A stretch of 64,000 bases of DNA from Paracentrotus lividus (GCA_940671915.1 CALNVZ010003435.1:11574963-11638962), one strand, 5' to 3'. Positions 34,101 to 44,407 are shown, counted from the first letter of the stretch. A program made the numbers and translations. The notes: a model not told the origin generated them from the letters alone.

Positions 34101-37100
34101 CACTAGTATGTTTTTATGAATATGCACGTCGCGGGTCAGCTTTGTGGGCTTGTCAGGGAGTTTGTCGCGACTATGGAACAACTCGTTCCAAAAATTGAAA
34201 TAAAAGAATGAAATTGGACAAGTTACTTGTCAACATGATGAAAGATAATGTTAATAGTATGTACTGTGACGTGTTTTACTCTCATTGTCAAACAAAATTG
34301 TTATGTCGACACTCACAACAAATATCAATTAGTCTTCAAACCATTATGCGTTATGATTTTCATCTTGCACTCATTAGAGTTCAGAATCAATAATGTATTT
34401 CTTTGTTCAAAACCATTTTACGATCGTTTGTAATCATTATGATATCTTCATTTTGTCACCAGCACGGACTACCATCCTCGGATACTAGCCGATGACGTCA
34501 TATCTATGACAGCCATTAGGGTTCCTGACTTCAGTAGTACCAGTATACCAGTTATCTATAGATTCGGCAATCTAGAAAAGGTAAAATAAAACATTACTAG
34601 CAACTGCAAATTAAATTTACGGGGCCCTGTAACATAAGAATTTAAGATTAATTTGGAAGTCAATCTTAACTAATCATTATCCGTGTTGCATGCATTTTGT
34701 TTTTATACCAATCAGAATGTTACTTTCATTTTCAATTAATCTTATTGTTGTTTTATTTTTTAATCTCATGAAGACGATGAGAGCATTCTCACCTCAAGAA
34801 ATAATTCTTACTGCACCGTGAAACCTTCCACTTCTAATTGTTTATGTTACAGGACATGAAGTACAGAATAACAACTTTATCATCATACCATATGAAAGAA
34901 GAATTTCCCGTTTAATGATTTTTTTTTCTTTCTTTTTTTTTTTTAGGATTATTTTTATTTGAAAAAATGTTGACAAAGTTATGTTCCTTTTGGAATAAAT
35001 ACCCGTATAAATAATTCATATCTGATGTTCTCCATTTTGCAGAAATTGGAGCATTGGAATGCGATATGCGTCTTCTGGAATTTCGACAAATTGTAAGTTT
35101 ACCAATACTTGTCTGTCTATTTTCTTGTCATTCAGCGCGTAGTCGGGGGGGGGGGGGTTACACCCCTGGCAATTTATTGTCATATCTGCCAAATAAAAAA
35201 AAAAATTGTTGCCCCTCTTGTTTCAAAATGTATATGGTAGCACACGCCCCAATTGAATCATTGATTTATTGGTTTATTTTACCTGATTACTAATAAGGCA
35301 ATTAATGCCTAAACTGTAAGCTACCAGGGTGCCAACGGCTTTAAGTCTTATCCCGGTGCCGTTACGAGACCTTCGCACTACCGACTGAGCTATCGAGTCT
35401 CCTTCAATAAATAATATTCATATGTTTATTATTTACATAATGTGCCCTTAAACTTTTCAAAACCTTATTTTCCTTTAGTTCCGATGAGGGAGGTGTGTGG
35501 GACGATGAGGGATGTGAGATGGTGGAAGGGTCGTCGACGGCGTGGTCGACACAGTGTTTCTGTAATCATACCACCAACTTCGGCTTGATTCTACTCGAGC
35601 ACGATCCCGAGGTATGTAGGTCTTGTTACGACCGGTACTGTCGCAGGGACTCGTAATGTCACACCAACGCATTATTTCCATCTGGGAACAACCTTTGACG
35701 TCACCATGGTCACCCTCCGAAAGACGTGATTAGGATTCAAACCTCGGTCAGATCCGCATCAGTTTGGAGGGTTATTTTCTTTTTTTATAATGCAATTAAT
35801 TCAATGGATTTTAGTTATTTTCTCTAAATAGGCCTAAAAACTGATAGGAATCGGACTGAGGTTCGAATCCAAGTCATGGGTTTCGGATAGTGACGTCAAA
35901 TGTTGGTCCCAGACGTAAATAATGCGCTGTTGTGACATTATGCGTCGGTGCGACATTACCGGTCGTAACTGTCCTACATGTATATCCTATGGCACTATTC
36001 GTTTTAAATAGACTTTTATTCTTTAATTATAGATTATTATTGATCGGTGTGACTTATTGATTTGATCTTTGGATTTCACCAAGGCCGCTGCATTTGTAAT
36101 TATCATAGTTATGGATGAAATATGCCATAACGAACTGGTATACTGCAGAGTTGACTTTTTATACTAACAATTTACATTTAGCACATGGTTGTTGTTAAAA
36201 TTTCATTTTCTCCGGTGACCATTGCTAATTGCTCCTTACACTAATCAAATAACTAACTTAAACCTTGGACTTTAGTACTATACTTTACCCTAAACATAAA
36301 CCAAAACCCAATATTAAACCCCATTTGCAACTCTAACACTGTATCTGAGACGTTATAAAGCCTGGAACAACTGTCACTGGACGAAATGTCGTGTATACAA
36401 AATATATGAGTTATTCATCAAACCATATTTATTACGTTGATTCACGGTCCTCAGTGAAACGGTCATGGGTACGCCCTCTTTAGCATATTCTTCTAGCATC
36501 TTCTAGTGATCACGATGTAATTAGGAATTTCGTTGTCCCATTTAGGACATTTCCCCTTTTATATGAACTGAAAACAAAAATCGGAAGACATTTTGGTTTT
36601 TTGAATTGTCTGACACCCCTTCAAAATGTTAAATGTAGTTTATGCCGACATTTCATATTATTCTTACTTACAATAATTTATTTTTTTAATATTTAATTCT
36701 CTTTTGTTCTTCCTCTTTTTTCCCCAGTATATTGACTGGCATTTTATCGTTCAAACCTATTTATGGTCCATCGCTGCTGCTGTGTCGGTCATACCTCTGT
36801 TTCCCTTCTTTGGCTTCCTGATTTATCTCACGTAAGTTTTGAACCATTGTGTCAAATAATCTAAGAATGGTTGTTGTCAAAGAAATTTGCAAAGTCTGTC
36901 TAGAAATTATAAATTGTCTACATTTTCATTGCAGGTCTTGGCAAAAAGAAATGCAAATAGCACAATGCAGTCGTACATAAACTAAATCAATATCAACCCC
37001 TCTTGTCGATTTTTATTTCAATAATTACAGGTTTTCAAATTCAGGTTATCACAAAAGCAATTTTTTCCATATTGTTCCATATACCTTTCTCCAAAATATT

Positions 37101-40100
37101 GAGCTTAGAGCTCATATGACTTAGCTCTGCTGGTCCTATTTGCCAGTCATTTTTAATAAAAACACAATTTTGATTGCTCAGCCAAAAGTATAATTCGTTT
37201 CAATTATTTTTCTATGTTACTTGTCTCTTAGTTTTTATTCTGTTTTATTTTACTTTTTCTTCAGGACAATCAATTCGAAGCGTAGATCAGCACAAATCAA
37301 CTTCGTCTTCAGTTTGATGATGATGCTACTCGTTCTCGCTACAAATGAGATTGCTAAATGGAAAAATGTAAGTTTCGTTGTTTCATCTTTCGTGGATACC
37401 AGTATTTAGCCTTCGAATAATGCTAATCATAATTCCATTCTTTAAGATATAGTCACATTTATTTGTCACACTACTATTAGGCCTACTTATAGGATGAACG
37501 GGGACAGTATGATGAGAATTCATCCTTTTAAAAACTCAATAGTTATCACTGCATTGTTTCTTCTTCTTCTTCTTCTTCTTTTATTGCCGCTGTGCTATTG
37601 ATGAATTAAGTATTAAGTACATATCCCTTAACGATATTCCTTTCATTTTATTGACCCAATTCCCATAGATCCAGTATGCATGCATGGGTTTCGGTATAGC
37701 CATGCATCTATTCACTGTATCAACCTTTGCGTGGTTATTTGTCATCAGTATTCTCCTCTTCACGCGTGTCACCGAGTTTACCGATAAAGAGGCGCCCCAT
37801 TGGATGGCATTTCTGATTGGCTGGGGTAAGTCACGTGAATGCGTGATATGCATATATCGCCATTTGAAACATTGTTTTGTTGTTTTATGTTTCTGTACTT
37901 GAAATTACTGGTGGAGGGGTTCTGGTCATATAAATTAATATTTGTAAAATGTTTGTATTCAAATTAAAGAAGAGTTAAAAACAATTCTTTTAAATATACA
38001 CACAGGCACAACACAATATAATTATTTACAATTTGAGTGCGCAATTAAGTTTTCAATATGATTTCGTTAGATGTTATCTTGCATACATTGCATTGTTTCC
38101 ATTATTTTAAAAAAAAATGTTTTTATAGTTTTCTTAACATAATATTTTTCATTTTTCATTTTCCATTTTTTCAGGTACTCCGGTCCTCACAGTTGCTGTA
38201 ACTGGTAGTTTGCTATACACAGAATATGGAATAGGACCTAGGTAAGATTAATGTTGATCGTATGAAAACAAGTTTCCCTCGAATAACTACCTCAGACAAC
38301 TATCCCTCTCATTTATAGGATAACTTCCCCTCGGACAAGGCCCATTCGTGTTTCGGGTAATGGTTAGGGAGTAGTTTTCCACTGGCTAGTTATTCTCAGG
38401 AAATTGTCTTGGAAATAGTTGTCCTGGGGTTAGTTGTGATTGGATTAGTTATCCTGGGGAAATTTTCTCGCAGATGTTTATTTTTTTCGAGGTAGTTGTC
38501 CTCGAAAAAAAAGTTGATCCTGTTTAATAGTGGATATATAATTTGGCTCACTTCCAGGATTTCGCACATGATTCGAATTTTCCGCATTGACCTTGCATAT
38601 AATCCCAATAATATGTGTATAATTAATTGTGAAAATAATAAATTTATTCAATTGTATTCAATTTTTCCTTTCAGATGTTGGTTCAATAATAATAGTCAGA
38701 TCAAGATGGCATTCATGGTCCCGTCTTTAGTATATAGTTTGGTAAGTATTGCACTATTCCACCAAGCTCTGAAGAAATTATGATAGTAAAGGATATCAAA
38801 GAAATATAGTGATTTCAAACAATATCTTGATACTTTCACATAGTTGTGATATCAAGTCAGTGAATATATATTTTTTATCAATTTATCCGAGACAAATATA
38901 AGAAAAAGCCACCAAAAGTTCTATCATCAAATATGCATACTGTTATCATTTACATGAAAAAGATGAAGTATTTGTTTAAGATAATTTCCTTATCCCCCTT
39001 TTTTTTATTCAGCTAACGATATTGCTCCTGCTTGCCTCAATACGGGCGATTGTACAAGCGGGAAAAATCACACTCTTCGAGCGAGAAAAAGAGGAGCTAT
39101 TAAAATTAAGGTGAGTGTATAAGTGTATTGTGTAATATTTATGTATGTTTTATAAACATTACAGTACATGTATTAGGATGTTTTTTATATATTAAAATCA
39201 GTTATGTACAGTACAATTTTGGTATGGTTTTGTTTTGTTTAACATTGTAAACAGTAAAGTCATAATATTTCTACTCAAAATACTTGACAGTATACAAATC
39301 AGCGGAATAAACTACACTGTTGCTCATAAAGGTTGGATATTGTTTTGTGTGATCCGGCGACATCTATTTGCTCCGGCTTAGATTTCCTGAAATTGTTTGT
39401 CCCTAATTTCACTTTTCTGGACCCTGGCTATACCTTGGACACACCACCCAAACTATTCCCGGGGAATGAAAATAAAACAAGTTTGGGAATCCTCAGAACG
39501 CCCATTTTTGTCATTTTTTCTCATTTAGGGGCCCCTTTTTTGTTTACCTGGCTAACCAAGGCCCCCATGATCCCACCCTCACCAAACGCGTCTGATGTAT
39601 AGTGTGGTTATTGTTCTTTGAGTTAAATCTAAGTTTATGATCACAGACTTAGATTTATTGTCTATGGGAAGGGTCAAAGTTTACTTCGATTCGGGTTGAA
39701 AATTGAATTTATTCATTTTTACAACATAGAAATTTCTACCTTCTGAAAAATGTATTGTAGAATCTCAGCCAAACATAAATCATAATGAAAAATAGACAAT
39801 GGTTACCGTTTACAACATTGTCATTAAGGCTGAAACAAGATTTTGGTGAAAATGACAATAATTAAGGGTTCATAGTTGTTTTTCATTTCCTTTGTTTTGA
39901 CCATAGAGGTTGGATAGAATATTTCCGTTTTTTACCGATTTCACTTTTTCCTTCAACCCCTCCCCTAGACAAGAGACTAACGCCTGTGATCTAAACCTTG
40001 ATCCATCATAAAGGACAATAAAAATTCTATATTTCAGACGCTTCTCGAGGGGGTATGACGGAGGGGGCCTTGGTCAGCCGGGTAAACAAAAAGGGGCCCC

Positions 40101-43100
40101 AAAATCAAACAAAAATGGCAAAAATGGGCGTTCTGGGGGTTGACAAACCTTTTTTTAAAATTGTCATTCCCCAGGAATAGGCTGGAGAGTGTCCACGGTA
40201 TAGCCAGGGCCCTAAAAAGTGATGGTAGGGACAAACAATTTCAAGAAAGCCGGAGCAAAAAGATGTGGCTGGTTTACTAAAAAAATATCCAACCTTTATG
40301 AGCAACAGTGTAGATTAAGATATCAGTATCATTTTGGATGGAGAGTTATATTTCATTTATCTTTCTCCGTTTAACGTCTTTGCCCCATACAGAGCAACAT
40401 GCGTATGCTTCCTCGTGATATCTCCAGAGCTGAGTATTTTCTACTTCAGCGGCCATTTTTCTTTTCTCAACCCGATGATCGGCTATGTTTTTGGAGGACT
40501 AATGCCTTTCCAGGTGAGTAGGGGTTACATTATTATCATGATATTCCCTTTTTATTTATTTTTTCTTAAGTTATACCTGACTTGCACCGGAGTGACCGAC
40601 TTAAACCCGGACATTAATTTGCTATGATCGGCACTGATGTAATATTTTGATCGGTCTGGTGTCGGTTTGGAGTCGGTCCCGCCGGTGTAATTCAGATGTT
40701 AGTCACACCTTCCAGACTGACCCTAGAACGAAACCAGACCGACCACAGGCCGACGTTTGACTAACTCTAAACGAAATACTACTTTGAATTAGCTGTTATG
40801 GATTTGTATCACCCCTATCTGTCTGCCCGGACAATTAGCTATAAATAATAATTGTCGGAGTGGTTCAATGTCCAAAATATAAAACTGTATTAAGTATCAT
40901 TCAAACAAACAAAAAAAGAAGAAGAAGAAGAAGAAAAAGTAATGACATTCATTAAATAATAAATCTTGGCATGATATAAAATCATTTCAAGAGCTGATAG
41001 AGTGCATGCTTGGGCTGAAACCTGAGTGAAAGTTTTTTTTAATTATTATTTATTAAACTGGAACCATTTTTTAAAAGGATTGATTCCAAAGAATTGTGGA
41101 GATGCCATAATATTCTTTTTTTTTCAGTAAATTAATTACTTTTTCTCTCCTTTTTAATCAATTTTAGGGTCTTATTGTCGTCCTTCTCGAGTATTATCTC
41201 AACAACGAGGTGAGTTATTCATTTTCTTTGCTACGTCTGTACGATTTACTTCTCTCACTGTTATACCTTTAGGTATCTAGCTATTATTAATTTCACATAT
41301 TTTTCTCAAAGTTAAGTTTATTTAGAACTATTATGAAAATCATTTCGAACAATGACTCATTGAGTTCATTGCAATTATAGTATTTAAAAATGTCTTTCTT
41401 CTGATCCACATGATAAAGCTATCAGTTAAGCTACAGTCACACAGACACTTACGTTGAGTTACGTCCAGTTGCGCTCAAAAATTATTTTCTTTTCTGCGGA
41501 TCCCCACGGATGCCTACCCGTTATAGTCAGCAGTGGACATATTGATAATTTCGTTCATCCAGTAAAACAAAGAAATACATACGAAATAATAGAATAGAAC
41601 AGAAAATAATTTTTGGACGCAACCGGACGTAACTCAACGTAAGTGTCTGTGTGACTGTAGCATAAATTGTATGACGTTACTTCTGGGAAGAGTGTGAAAA
41701 CATGTGTAAATTACATGATTATTACTCGAATAACTCTTTACACGAACACTCTCATGCATTTTCATATGCCCTCCGTCCCAACAAAACTCAAGAAAGGAGA
41801 AGATAGACGAATAATCCAAGCAATCAATAAGGGTATGGCGTATGAATGAATTGATTTTTATTTTTAATTTTGATGAATGGAAAATAGAATTACAATCAAA
41901 TCATTGATACATTGATTATAATGATTATAATAATGATGGTTACTCTTTCCAGCTCAAAGAGGCATACAAGATTAAACAGAATCCACCAGAAGAACTCAAG
42001 GATGAGTACGATATTTGGGTAAGAAAACTTATTTATATTATTTAATTGTTTTCTCATATGTTTTGTCATGTTTTGGGCGGGGCCTATGGTCCTCGTTTGA
42101 ATATGTATTATTGAATTAATGTTCATCTATTAAACACAAATATACCAATTCCACATGATCATGATCATGTAAATCAAGCATTTACATCCAAATGCCTCTT
42201 CAGATCTTTTTATTTGTTTATTTTCTGTCTTTCTTTTTTTTGCCAGTAAGAACCAAAGTTTTCAGAATAATGAAAAGCCAGTGCGAACTAGCAGCCTTGT
42301 AAATCACCACCTCAAGTCCTCAACTACTCGATTCTGCCCTGATTCCTAACCCATAATGCAACATCATGAATAGTGTAGTCTAATAATTCAGGCCCATTTG
42401 AATGAAAACACACCTTTTCACTGCTCAATGAATTCACACTATGGTAATTATGTTGCCAGGTATCAAAAACAAATACTTTTCCCCTCAAATCATTTTAGTT
42501 TTCCAATACAAATTGAAATGTAGGTTTATTGGTACACCGTTTGTTAATAGTTATCTCAAAAGGTATATTTTAAACCTGGCTAACATACAGTCAATGAGAG
42601 TGTTGCTCAGTTCACTCTCGCTTTAAACCAATGTTCTTGCTTCTTCTTTGTTAAACCGAATGTCCTGGACATTTCTTATCCACATGAATGTTTACCCCGT
42701 TTATCTATAAATCAAATAAATCACTTTTGAAAAAAAAAACTATTTACATTTTGTTTCTTATTCAGGCTGCGGAATTGGATGATGCAGTTAGAGCTGATTC
42801 TTGTAAGTATTTATCTTTTTTTTGTATTTTGTTTTGCGTTTATTTACCATCATTTATATGCCTCAATATTCTAAACAAAAGTACAACTTGTCTTACACTA
42901 TTAAAACATGTGATAATAATTTAAGAAAAAAAGATTATGTATCCTGATTATAACAAATAACGATGAATGAAATTATGTTTATTCCCTATTCATTTTCTTT
43001 TCTTTGTCTTTTCCTGCTTTAGAATGACAATGGTTGAAACATTTGGATATGAATACCTTAACATTTTGTATTATTTTTTCCCCAAATTTGTATTGAATTA

Positions 43101-44225
43101 CAGCATTGGCTAAAGAGGAAGAATATTTCAGCAGCGGTAGAAAATCACAAGCGGTAAGTGACTAAACATAATTGCATCCAGTCATTAGAGTTTCAGTGAT
43201 TAACGGAATAGCCTTGAATACTTTTGGATGCAAATATTAGGTTTTATAATTCGTTCAATTTTTTTGCTGGAACATGTCAAGTTTGATAAAATATTTTGAA
43301 CATATATGCAAGAAACAAATAATAGTTCTCTAACTTCGAAAGGTACATATGAATTACTATTATATAAATTGTGTTCGATGAAAACGACTAAGGCAGACCA
43401 TTGTTTGTTACATTAGTCGAGGAAATAAATAACTGAAACATGTTTCTGTTTTTTAATCTGCAGTCGGTACTTTCTATGCGAGGAATTAAACTGGCCCGCG
43501 CCGTACGGAATGCTAAACCTCAGATGGTTGGTGGGACAGGTAGCAAGACTACAGGAAACAAGAAGAAAAGAAAGAAGAAAAAGAAGGTTGTTGAGACTCC
43601 GACCGAAGTCATGAAACCAACCGGAGTTCGAGAGCAAGCCGACGGCGAGAGTCGAGGTCGTAACTCGACCGAGCCACCATCGGGAGTGCCACCGAGCAAA
43701 CCAAAGGTCGGTTTTATGAAGACAGACTACTCAGAGCTCGACGAACAGCCATCGTACAGGACGAAACAAACAGCGAAGGAGATCGCAGATACGCTACCGA
43801 AGAGTCCAACCCCTCGAACGCCCGGTGGTCGAACCACGCCAGGACGACGTACACCAAGCGGGAAGAAATCAGCTCGTAAGACGCCGTCGCCGAGAAGCCC
43901 GATACCGCGTAGCCCGTCTTTACCAGGCGCACCGGACGATCCCGAGGAGGATTACGGTGCCCTCCTGGCCCCACCACCAAGGAGAAAAGGCGATGGACGT
44001 AGCCCCATTGGTGATCGTAAGTCACCCGAAGGTGCCGTGGTCAATGATGGCTACGAGAACGAAGATGATTACTACGATGAGAACGGGGAGTATTATGATG
44101 ATGAGTATTACGGTGACGAGTACGGGGAGTATGATGAGAATGGAGAATACTATGATGAGGATGGAGAGTATTATGAAGATGAGGAATATGGAGGTGAATA
44201 CGATGAATATGAAGAAGAATACTAA
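28087..44225 (+). CDS. Adhesion G protein-coupled receptor, complete, 22 coding exons, 971 aa
   Basis: Exons: 28087-28138, 28940-29157, 29824-30084, 30756-30824, 31463-31571, 32238-32363, 33930-34035, 34463-34580, 35043-35092, 35479-35611, 36728-36831, 37265-37367, 37669-37825, 38175-38241, 38675-38741, 39013-39110, 40393-40513, 41168-41209, 41953-42018, 42766-42802, 43104-43153, 43464-44225. All joins keep phase; the total is 2916 bp. Residues 1-20 are a signal peptide (hydrophobic core LPGVLLLL, ASA cleavage site), then a Thr/Pro-rich stretch, an all-helical and beta region consistent with a GAIN domain (about 60-413), a GPS (CVFWN at 362-366, Cys382, CFCNHTTNFG at 396-405), and seven helices (about 420-663) with the TM3 Cys488 and second-loop Cys559 pair, GWGTPVLTV in TM4 and FQGLIVVLLE in TM7. 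A 304-residue tail follows. No extra adhesion module is present beyond GAIN. The start is the only ATG followed by a signal peptide; an acceptor-like TCAATAG just before it suggests an upstream 5' UTR exon. The subfamily is not assignable by eye. Confidence 0.93.
28170..28534. mobile_element. MITE with CACTGTAAAAAAT / TTTTTTAACAGTG ends in aGPCR intron 1
   Basis: The ends are inverted complements, and an internal TGTATTTTTACAGCAAAATA is mirrored by TTTTGCTGTAAAAATACA. It begins 32 bp after the exon 1 end. A TATTATTATTAT run is inside. Confidence 0.6.
28940..29157 (+). CDS. aGPCR exon 2 (Thr-rich stalk)
   Basis: Begins with SAQNTTTDSPVATGTGDPGT, a low-complexity, probably O-glycosylated stalk, then a helical segment (EIRWFEIVEELMAQKSQSF) opening the GAIN region. 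Local GC content is well above the surroundings. Confidence 0.93.
29576..29706. repeat. GA-rich microsatellite in aGPCR intron 2
   Basis: GAGA/GACA imperfect repeats. The open frames on both strands here are repeat artefacts. Confidence 0.9.
29824..30084 (+). CDS. aGPCR exon 3 (GAIN region)
   Basis: 87 codons, phase 0 on both sides. Helical, leucine-rich sequence such as SSDELLQILAVVIDVLDDQ, typical of the helical GAIN subdomain, with two N-glycosylation sequons (NTT, NLT). Confidence 0.93.
30756..30824 (+). CDS. aGPCR exon 4 (GAIN region)
   Basis: 23 codons, YIIEICDILLDEKYVDIWLE and three more; acceptor CCACAG, donor GTGAGT. Confidence 0.88.
31111..31271. repeat. (AAAT)n and (TTAA)n microsatellite in aGPCR intron 4
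   Basis: Runs of TAAATAAA, TTAATTAA and CAAACAAA without other content. Confidence 0.95.
31463..31571 (+). CDS. aGPCR exon 5 (GAIN region)
   Basis: 36 codons plus one base, AYPVYASVIETVDVASLAIA onward; the phase matches exon 6. Confidence 0.9.
31590..31871. mobile_element. GAGACGTCTC-family MITE in aGPCR intron 5
   Basis: The terminal motif GTTGGTATCTCACTTCGCGG on the left is mirrored by AAGTGAGATACCACC on the right. The interior has repeated GAGACGTCTC palindromes and CCGTCTCAAATCCGT blocks. It starts only 19 bp after the exon 5 end. Confidence 0.8.
32238..32363 (+). CDS. aGPCR exon 6 (GAIN region)
   Basis: 41 codons with a sequon NLT in WYNLTQTYQDYVFQV and the end IPELYLEDAEFN; beta-rich GAIN subdomain by character. 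Confidence 0.9.
33930..34035 (+). CDS. aGPCR exon 7 (GAIN region)
   Basis: Encodes DDVVALVSVQYQGVGDMMGK and TRVSVSTSIRDQR, alternating beta-strand pattern; donor GTAAGA. Confidence 0.9.
34463..34580 (+). CDS. aGPCR exon 8 (GAIN beta subdomain)
   Basis: 39 codons ending IPVIYRFGNLEK, the strand just before the GPS. It corresponds to the usual V-V-F-hydrophobic strand in adhesion GPCRs. Confidence 0.92.
34621..34853. mobile_element. CCCTGTAACA-family MITE in aGPCR intron 8
   Basis: Begins GGGGCCCTGTAACATAAGAA and ends TTTATGTTACAGG. Same family as 6938, 7118 and 44246. Confidence 0.6.
35043..35092 (+). CDS. aGPCR exon 9 (GPS, first half)
   Basis: KLEHWNAICVFWNFDK: the CxFWN hallmark of the GPCR proteolysis site. 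It splits in a Phe codon completed by exon 10. Confidence 0.96.
35334..35402 (-). repeat. tRNA-derived SINE-like fragment
   Basis: On the minus strand GGAGACTCGATAGCTCAGTC followed by GGTAGTGCGAAGGTCTCG resembles a tRNA 5' half with a good A box. The B box is not recognisable. Probably a decayed SINE in aGPCR intron 9. Confidence 0.5.
35479..35611 (+). CDS. aGPCR exon 10 (GPS second half, tethered agonist)
   Basis: Encodes the remaining GPS cysteines and STQCFCNHTTNFGLILLEHD. His400 and Thr402 are the general base and nucleophile positions, giving predicted autocleavage between Thr401 and Thr402. The new N-terminus TNFGLIL is the tethered agonist and matches the typical T-x-F-x-hydrophobic pattern. 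The residue before the cut is Thr instead of the commoner Leu. Confidence 0.96.
36728..36831 (+). CDS. aGPCR exon 11 (TM1)
   Basis: YIDWHFIVQTYLWSIAAAVS then a hydrophobic run to FLIYLT: the first membrane helix, directly after the tethered agonist. Confidence 0.93.
37265..37367 (+). CDS. aGPCR exon 12 (TM2)
   Basis: Basic first intracellular loop (NSKRRSAQ) then INFVFSLMMMLLVLATNEIA. Confidence 0.93.
37669..37825 (+). CDS. aGPCR exon 13 (TM3 and start of TM4)
   Basis: Cys488 in IQYACMGFG is the conserved TM3 disulphide cysteine. It is followed by LFTVSTFAWLFVISILLFTR and the start of TM4 (WMAFLIGWG). Confidence 0.94.
38175..38241 (+). CDS. aGPCR exon 14 (TM4)
   Basis: Completes GWGTPVLTVAVTGSLLY, the conserved GWGxP of family B2 TM4. 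Confidence 0.93.
38675..38741 (+). CDS. aGPCR exon 15 (second extracellular loop, TM5 start)
   Basis: RCWFNNNSQIKMAFMVPSLV: Cys559-Trp560 is the ECL2 cysteine followed by the family-typical Trp. Confidence 0.92.
39013..39110 (+). CDS. aGPCR exon 16 (TM5 end, third intracellular loop)
   Basis: LTILLLLASIRAIVQAGKIT then a charged loop FEREKEELLKLR. Confidence 0.92.
39315..40310. mobile_element. 996-bp fold-back element, TA-flanked, Tc1/mariner-like ends (copy 1)
   Basis: Flanked by TA on both sides. Ends CACTGTTGCTCATAAAGGTT and its exact complement. Arms of roughly 290 bp are inverted complements (GGCCCTGGCTATACC, AACGCCCATTTTTG, GGTAAACAAAAAGGGGCCCC). The loop has no transposase. A second copy of the same apparent length is at 62445-63440. 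CACTGT ends and TA target sites are typical of Tc1/mariner MITEs. Confidence 0.88.
40393..40513 (+). CDS. aGPCR exon 17 (TM6, third extracellular loop, TM7 start)
   Basis: RATCVCFLVISPELSIFYFS is TM6; FLNPMIGYVFGGLMPFQ begins TM7. Confidence 0.93.
41168..41209 (+). CDS. aGPCR exon 18 (TM7 end)
   Basis: GLIVVLLEYYLNNE; the join gives FQGLIVVLLEYYLNNE, matching the family pattern QGxxxxxxxxxxNxE at the end of TM7. Confidence 0.93.
41430..41661. mobile_element. MITE with long perfect TIRs (GCTACAGTCACACAGACAC)
   Basis: The left arm of about 55 bp, GCTACAGTCACACAGACACT onward, is almost perfectly inverted at the right end (GTGTCTGTGTGACTGTAGC). 232 bp, in aGPCR intron 18, non-coding. Confidence 0.88.
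41953..42018 (+). CDS. aGPCR exon 19 (tail)
   Basis: LKEAYKIKQNPPEELKDEYD plus two residues; amphipathic, start of the cytoplasmic tail. Confidence 0.88.
42273..42627. mobile_element. MITE with TTTAAAGC-type ends, copy 2
   Basis: Aligns along its length with 18468-18834, with small indels. Lies in aGPCR intron 19. Confidence 0.8.
42766..42802 (+). CDS. aGPCR exon 20 (tail)
   Basis: A 37-bp micro-exon, AAELDDAVRADS plus one base; acceptor TATTCAG, donor GTAAGT. Supported by phase continuity with both neighbours. Confidence 0.8.
43104..43153 (+). CDS. aGPCR exon 21 (tail)
   Basis: LAKEEEYFSSGRKSQA; acceptor TTACAG, donor GTAAGT. Confidence 0.82.
43464..44225 (+). CDS. aGPCR exon 22 (basic to acidic low-complexity tail)
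   Basis: 253 codons and TAA. In order: a Lys/Arg cluster (NKKKRKKKKK), a Ser/Thr/Pro/Arg segment with many S/T-P sites (SPTPRTPGGRTTPGRR and PSPRSPIPRSPS), and a terminal stretch of about 55 residues made almost only of Tyr, Glu, Asp, Gly and Asn in EYYDENGEYYDDEYY style, ending EEEY at the stop. The GC content of the basic part is markedly higher than in the flanks. Confidence 0.9.
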   Translation, partial: SVLSMRGIKLARAVRNAKPQMVGGTGSKTTGNKKKRKKKKKVVETPTEVMKPTGVREQADGESRGRNSTEPPSGVPPSKPKVGFMKTDYSELDEQPSYRTKQTAKEIADTLPKSPTPRTPGGRTTPGRRTPSGKKSARKTPSPRSPIPRSPSLPGAPDDPEEDYGALLAPPPRRKGDGRSPIGDRKSPEGAVVNDGYENEDDYYDENGEYYDDEYYGDEYGEYDENGEYYDEDGEYYEDEEYGGEYDEYEEEY

Positions 44226-44245
44226 TGATCACTATCACTTCAATA

Positions 44246-44355
44246 CCCTGTATCATAAAAGAGATACGATCGGTCGTAACTCTTACTACGTGGTTTACCA
44301 TAGACTTATAATCGCTTTCAATCGTAAGATTGTTCGTATCTTTTATGTTACAGGG
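44246..44355. mobile_element. CCCTGTAACA-family MITE in the aGPCR 3' UTR
   Basis: Starts 21 bp after the stop. The ends CCCTGTATCATAAAAGAGAT and ATCTTTTATGTTACAGGG are inverted complements with a TACGA extension. If transcribed it would form a hairpin of about 110 nt. Confidence 0.75.
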
Positions 44356-44407
44356 CACTGATCGAACCCATCAATGAGTAGACTTGCATCGTTCATGCAT
44401 CTATTTT

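Noticed and set aside
39333-40305. Open frames with PLFVYPADQGP-like sequence
   Set aside because: They translate the arms of the 996-bp fold-back element; the mirrored frame on the other arm has the same content.
35479-44225. Polycystin-type (11-helix) protein after the GPS
   Set aside because: Only seven hydrophobic helices follow, with the family B2 marks GWGxP in TM4 and FQG in TM7, and the tail is soluble.
43825-44361. Alternative frames over the last aGPCR exon (178 codons plus, 105 codons minus)
   Set aside because: They are shadows of the repetitive GAT/TAT-rich acidic tail; the frame in phase with exon 21 gives the sensible product.
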